Of a DNA stretch of 64,000 nt, positions 60,483 to 64,000 are shown piece after piece. The translations under genes were made by a program, and so were the position numbers. Position 1 is the stretch's first letter; the number at the start of each line of letters is the position of its first letter. The DNA comes from Bradyrhizobium sp. LTSP849. GTDB lineage: Bacteria > Pseudomonadota > Alphaproteobacteria > Rhizobiales > Xanthobacteraceae. The stretch lies in assembly GCF_000938255.1 (NCBI RefSeq), contig NZ_JYMR01000023.1, positions 372,001 to 436,000 of the forward strand, in the 5' to 3' direction. Under the pieces are notes generated by a model. The model did not search any database. It had not been told where the DNA came from and was given only the letters and a program-made list of their open reading frames with translations.

Positions 60483-61145
60483 ATGAAGAAGACTGCGACG
60501 CGACCGTCGCTGAGGGAGACCGCGGCCGCCGAGATCGTGCCAGCGCGTTTCTCGGCCGACGTCGCGCCGGCCGAGACAAGCGACGATCTCGGTCAGAGGC
60601 TGAAGCGCGTGCGGATCGACAAGGGTTGGACCTTGAAAGAGGTGAGCGAACGAACGGGGGTCGCGCGTTCGACCCTGTCGAAGATCGAGAACGGCCAGAT
60701 GTCGCCGACCTATGACGTGCTCCAGAAGATCACGCGCGGGGTCGATCTCGACATTGTCGAGCTGTTCGACCAGCGCCGCCAGAGCGCGCCCTTTGGCCGC
60801 CGCAGCGTCACCCGTAGCGGCGAGGGCAAGCCGCACCTCACCGATACCTACGACTACGAAGTGCTGGCGACCGACCTTTCGCAAAAACACATCCTGCCGT
60901 TCAAGGCACGGATCCGGGCGCGCAGCCTGGACGATTTTCCGGGCTGGGTGCGTCACGAGGGCGAGGAGTTCTTGTGTGTTATGTCCGGGACCGTCCGGGT
61001 GTTCACCGAATTCTATGCTCCCGTCACGCTCGAGGTCGGTGACAGCACCTATTTCGACAGCAAGATGGGCCACGCCATCGTGTCGTTGAGCAAGGAGGAT
61101 GCCGAGGTCATCTGGATTTGCACCGGCATCAGCGCACTTTCATGA
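60483..61145 (+). CDS. XRE-family regulator with cupin domain
   Basis: A 220-residue regulator. The helix-turn-helix is at about residues 38-95 (VSERTGVARSTLSKIENGQM). A cupin domain is at about 145-215 (HEGEEFLCVMSGTVRVF, EVGDSTYFDSKMGHAI). The cupin probably senses a small molecule. It lies between the importer and the two enzymes, so it is a likely regulator of the whole cassette. The ATG follows GGGAGAG. Confidence 0.9.
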   Translation: MKKTATRPSLRETAAAEIVPARFSADVAPAETSDDLGQRLKRVRIDKGWTLKEVSERTGVARSTLSKIENGQMSPTYDVLQKITRGVDLDIVELFDQRRQSAPFGRRSVTRSGEGKPHLTDTYDYEVLATDLSQKHILPFKARIRARSLDDFPGWVRHEGEEFLCVMSGTVRVFTEFYAPVTLEVGDSTYFDSKMGHAIVSLSKEDAEVIWICTGISALS

Positions 61146-61155
61146 TGAGGACGGG

Positions 61156-62148
61156 ATGATATCGATGCTGCGCAGTTACTCCGCTGCCGACGTCCATGCC
61201 GCGCTTGCCTTTCCCAGGCTGATCGAGGCATTGCGCGAAGCTTTCAGGCGCGATGGCGAGCCGATGCCGTTGCGGCAGGCCTACGAGGTCGGCGTCGACG
61301 GCGCGCCCGCCAGTCTCCTGACGATGCCGGCCTGGGTCCGCGGCGAGGCGCTCGGCGTCAAGCTCGTCACTGTGTTTCCGCAGAATGCCGAACGCGGTCT
61401 CGGAGCGGTGTCGTCGCTCTATTTTCTGCTCGACGGCCAGACCGGCCAGCCGCGCGCCATGATCGACGGCGAAGCCCTGACCAACCGGCGCACTGCGGCC
61501 GCCTCGGCGCTGGCATCCGACTATCTGTCGCGCGCCGACAGCCGCACACTGCTTGTCGTCGGAACCGGCCATCTCGCACCTCACCTCGTCGCAGCCCATT
61601 GCGCCATACGTCCGATCGAGAAGGTGCTGGTCTGGGGACGCAATTCTCAGCGTGCGCTGGCCCTGGCCGATACGCTTGTCCGGCAGGGCATCAACGCCGC
61701 CGGTGCGGCCGACCTTGCCGAGGCCTTGCCGCAGGCTGACATCGTCAGCTGCGCCACGACCTCGACCGAGCCTTTGGTCAAAGGGGTGCTGCTGCGGCCG
61801 GGAACCCACGTCGACCTCGTCGGTGCGTTCAGGCCGCAGATGCGTGAAAGCGACGATGACGCCGTGTTGCGTAGCCGCGTCTTCGTCGATACCTACGCCG
61901 GAGCACTCGCCGAGGCGGGAGACCTGCTGCAACCCATCGCCGCCGGAAGCTGGAGCGCCGACAGGATCAGCGGCGATCTCCATGAACTGACAAAGGGCAC
62001 GAAACCGGGCCGCCTTGACCGCAACGAGATCACTCTGTTCAAGTCGGTCGGTGCGGCGATCGAGGATCTCACGGCTGCAAGCCTGCTGGCCAATCCGAGT
62101 TCCCTCGTGCGATCTCCCGAGCGAGGGCGCGCGACAACCAAGGCCTGA
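61156..62148 (+). CDS. Ornithine cyclodeaminase/mu-crystallin family protein
   Basis: A 330-residue NAD(P)-dependent protein of the OCD family. Family signs are GALTNRR-like EALTNRRTAAASALASDY, the Rossmann region LLVVGTGHLAPHLVAAH and the catalytic-Asp region VDLVGAFRPQMRESD. Members cyclise ornithine, reduce imino acids (ketimine reductase), or make/oxidise amino-acid derivatives. The ATG at 61156 has GAGG upstream. It is 10 bases after the regulator and 2 bases before the molybdopterin enzyme. Confidence 0.88.
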   Translation: MISMLRSYSAADVHAALAFPRLIEALREAFRRDGEPMPLRQAYEVGVDGAPASLLTMPAWVRGEALGVKLVTVFPQNAERGLGAVSSLYFLLDGQTGQPRAMIDGEALTNRRTAAASALASDYLSRADSRTLLVVGTGHLAPHLVAAHCAIRPIEKVLVWGRNSQRALALADTLVRQGINAAGAADLAEALPQADIVSCATTSTEPLVKGVLLRPGTHVDLVGAFRPQMRESDDDAVLRSRVFVDTYAGALAEAGDLLQPIAAGSWSADRISGDLHELTKGTKPGRLDRNEITLFKSVGAAIEDLTAASLLANPSSLVRSPERGRATTKA

Positions 62149-62150
62149 CG

Positions 62151-64000
62151 ATGTCCGAGCAGGAAAAGCCTGGCTTCTGCACGCTGTGCCGCTCTCGCTG
62201 CGGCACGCTCAACGTGATCGAGAATGACAGGCTTGTCGCTGTGCGGCCGAATCCGGCTCATCCAACCGGCAAGGCGTTGTGCCCAAAGGGCAGGGCTGCT
62301 CCGGAGATCGCGCACTCGGCCCGACGCCTGAAGACGCCGTTGCGACGCACCGCGCCGAAGGGCGCCACCGATCCGGGTTTCGTGCCGATCTCCTGGGACG
62401 AGGCGCTGAGCGAGATCGCCGAACGGCTCGGGCGCTACCGCGAGGAGACCGGGCCGGAATCTGTCGCGTTCGCGGTGACCTCCGGTTCCTCCTCCTCGAC
62501 ATCAGACAGCCTGGACTGGATCCAGCGCTTCATCCGCGGCTTCGGCAGTCCGAACAATTGCTTCTCCACCGAGATCTGCAACTGGCACAAGGACCATGCC
62601 CACGCTTTCACTTTTGGCTGCGGTTTGCCCACGGCAGATTATCGCAATTCCGAGCTGATCCTGCTCTGGGGTCACAACCCCGCCAATGTCTGGCTTGCCC
62701 AGGCGGAGGCGATCAGCGCCGCGCGGGCGAGGGGAGCAAAGCTTGCGGTAATCGATCCGCGCCGGACTGGCTCGGCGCGCGACGCCGATCTGTGGCTGCG
62801 GATCCGCCCCGGCACCGACGCTGCGCTAGCGCTCGGCCTTGCGCGCTGGCTCATCGTCAACCGCGCTTATGACGCCAAGTTCGTGCGGCATTGGACCAAT
62901 GCTGCGTTCCTGGTCCGCAGCAGCGACGGCTGCTTCTTGCGCGCTGGTGATATCGGACTCGCCGGAGACGGCTTCCTAGTCTGGGACGAGGCCGCGGGCA
63001 ACGCGGTGCTTGCCGCGGACGGACTCGCGGTAGCTGCGCTCGAAGGAAGCTTCGAAGTCATCGGTCCCGACGGTCCGATCGCCTGCCGCACCGGTTTCGA
63101 TCACTATGTCGCGGCGGCCGAGCCTTACGATGCCGCAACGGTCGAGCGCATCACCGGGATTCCGGCGGCGCAGGTTGAGCAGCTCGCGGCCACGATCTCG
63201 GCGGCGGCGTCGGTCTGCTATCACGGCTGGACCGGGCTCGGACAGCACACCAATGCCTCGCAGACCGAACGCGCCGTCGCAACGCTCTATGCGCTGACCG
63301 GTTGCTTCGATGCACCGGGCGGCAATGTCAGGATGCCGAGCCTACCGGCGCCCTCGCTGCATTCGATCGAGATGATACCGCCGGAGACGCGAGCGCGCAC
63401 GCTCGGGCTTGCGGAGCGTCCGCTCGGTCCGCCGACCGACGGCTGGATCACCTCCAGCGATTTCTACGACGCGGCGCTGACCGGCAAGCCCTACCGCGTG
63501 CGCGCACTGTTCGCGTTCGGCTCCAACCTTCTGGTCTCGCATCCGGCGCCCGAGCGTGGACGGGAGGCGCTGAAGGCGCTCGATTTCCAGGTCCATTGCG
63601 ATCTGTTCCTGAACCCGACTGCCGAGATGGCCGACATCGTGCTGCCGGTGTCGAGTCCCTGGGAGCACGAGGCGCTGCGCCTGGGCTTCGAGATTTCGCC
63701 CGAGGCGCAGGAACTGGTGCAGCTGCGCCCGCAGATGATCCCGCGGCAGGGCGAGGCCCGTTCTGATATGTGGATCGTGTTCCAGCTCGCCAAACGGCTC
63801 GGCATGGGCGAGCTGTTTTTTGACGGCGATGTCGAGAAGGGCTTTGAGCATCTGCTCGCCCCGCTCGGACTCGACCTCGAAGCGCTCCGCGCGAGGCCGG
63901 AAGGCATTCGCGTGCCGCTCAAGCATGTCCATCGCAAATATGAGACGACTGGCTTCGCCACGCAGACCGGCAAGGCCGAACTCTATTCGGAACTGCTGCA
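62151..64000 (+). CDS. Molybdopterin oxidoreductase with N-terminal [4Fe-4S] (partial, runs off right edge)
   Basis: At least 616 residues in an uninterrupted frame to the window end. The N-terminus has the iron-sulfur motif CTLCRSRCG...CPKG. The Mo-bis-MGD fold follows (ILLWGHNPANVW, AVIDPRRTGSARDADLWLRI, YALTGCFDAPGGN). The candidate metal-ligand Cys is in STEICNWHKDH. It belongs to the DMSO-reductase/formate-dehydrogenase superfamily but the specific enzyme is unclear. It has no twin-Arg leader, so it is cytoplasmic. It is the last gene visible in the importer-OCD cassette, and its C-terminus is missing. Confidence 0.9.
   Translation, partial: MSEQEKPGFCTLCRSRCGTLNVIENDRLVAVRPNPAHPTGKALCPKGRAAPEIAHSARRLKTPLRRTAPKGATDPGFVPISWDEALSEIAERLGRYREETGPESVAFAVTSGSSSSTSDSLDWIQRFIRGFGSPNNCFSTEICNWHKDHAHAFTFGCGLPTADYRNSELILLWGHNPANVWLAQAEAISAARARGAKLAVIDPRRTGSARDADLWLRIRPGTDAALALGLARWLIVNRAYDAKFVRHWTNAAFLVRSSDGCFLRAGDIGLAGDGFLVWDEAAGNAVLAADGLAVAALEGSFEVIGPDGPIACRTGFDHYVAAAEPYDAATVERITGIPAAQVEQLAATISAAASVCYHGWTGLGQHTNASQTERAVATLYALTGCFDAPGGNVRMPSLPAPSLHSIEMIPPETRARTLGLAERPLGPPTDGWITSSDFYDAALTGKPYRVRALFAFGSNLLVSHPAPERGREALKALDFQVHCDLFLNPTAEMADIVLPVSSPWEHEALRLGFEISPEAQELVQLRPQMIPRQGEARSDMWIVFQLAKRLGMGELFFDGDVEKGFEHLLAPLGLDLEALRARPEGIRVPLKHVHRKYETTGFATQTGKAELYSELL

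Noticed and set aside
1..64000. tRNA, rRNA, CRISPR arrays, insertion sequences or integration sites
   Set aside because: None could be recognised; gene order and base use look uniform along the window.

Overview
The window looks like part of the chromosome of a high-GC alphaproteobacterium of the Bradyrhizobium / Nitrobacteraceae type. The evidence is the GC-rich codon use, the large number of ABC uptake systems, the long antisense open frames that come with extreme third-position GC, and a palindromic intergenic repeat at 30034-30082 of a kind I associate with Bradyrhizobium and its relatives. The genus is my inference. I see no rRNA, tRNA, CRISPR array, insertion sequence or phage gene.

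The DNA is a string of catabolic cassettes, most with their own importer, enzymes and regulator. (1) 1-12917: a MarR-controlled aromatic/indolic block. Divergent from a partial substrate-binding protein gene is an operon for a racemase-family protein, Ohr, a thiolase-like protein, a DUF35-SDR fusion, an isatin-hydrolase-like cyclase, a second substrate-binding protein and an acyl-CoA ligase. Then come the MarR gene and a second operon for a two-domain aryl-CoA monooxygenase/reductase, an acyl-CoA dehydrogenase and a RidA protein. A near-identical palindrome lies in both control regions. The best reading is conversion of an indole-type compound (possibly auxin) through isatin and anthranilate to 2-aminobenzoyl-CoA. 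(2) 12949-19773: a GntR regulator with two DNA-binding domains, a polar amino-acid ABC importer, an M20 amidohydrolase, an enolase-superfamily enzyme and a creatinase-like M24 protein. (3) 19775-33895: an acetamidase/formamidase and an NCS1 permease on the minus strand, a MarR regulator, and a plus-strand series of cyclic amidohydrolase, three-part molybdenum hydroxylase (Fe-S subunit fused to CoxG) and a complete branched-chain-type ABC importer ending in a Rieske protein. Two copies of a palindrome flank the MarR gene. (4) 34026-44485: a dipeptide-type ABC importer with two M20 enzymes, a creatinase-like M24 protein and a divergent GntR/UTRA regulator, plus a separate alpha/beta hydrolase.

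(5) 44522-55576: an IclR regulator, a second polar amino-acid ABC importer, three FAD amine/amino-acid oxidoreductases, an ALDH7-type aldehyde dehydrogenase and a LysR regulator. This fits oxidation of lysine, pipecolate or a similar amine. (6) 55713-64000: a branched-chain-type ABC importer with both permeases fused, its binding protein, an XRE-cupin regulator, an ornithine-cyclodeaminase-family enzyme and a molybdopterin oxidoreductase running off the right edge. Its substrate is unknown.

Coding density is high, with many 4-20 bp overlaps and frequent GTG/TTG starts supported by ribosome binding sites. The most novel parts are the CoA-dependent indole/isatin route of block 1 and the unassigned molybdenum-enzyme cassettes of blocks 3 and 6.
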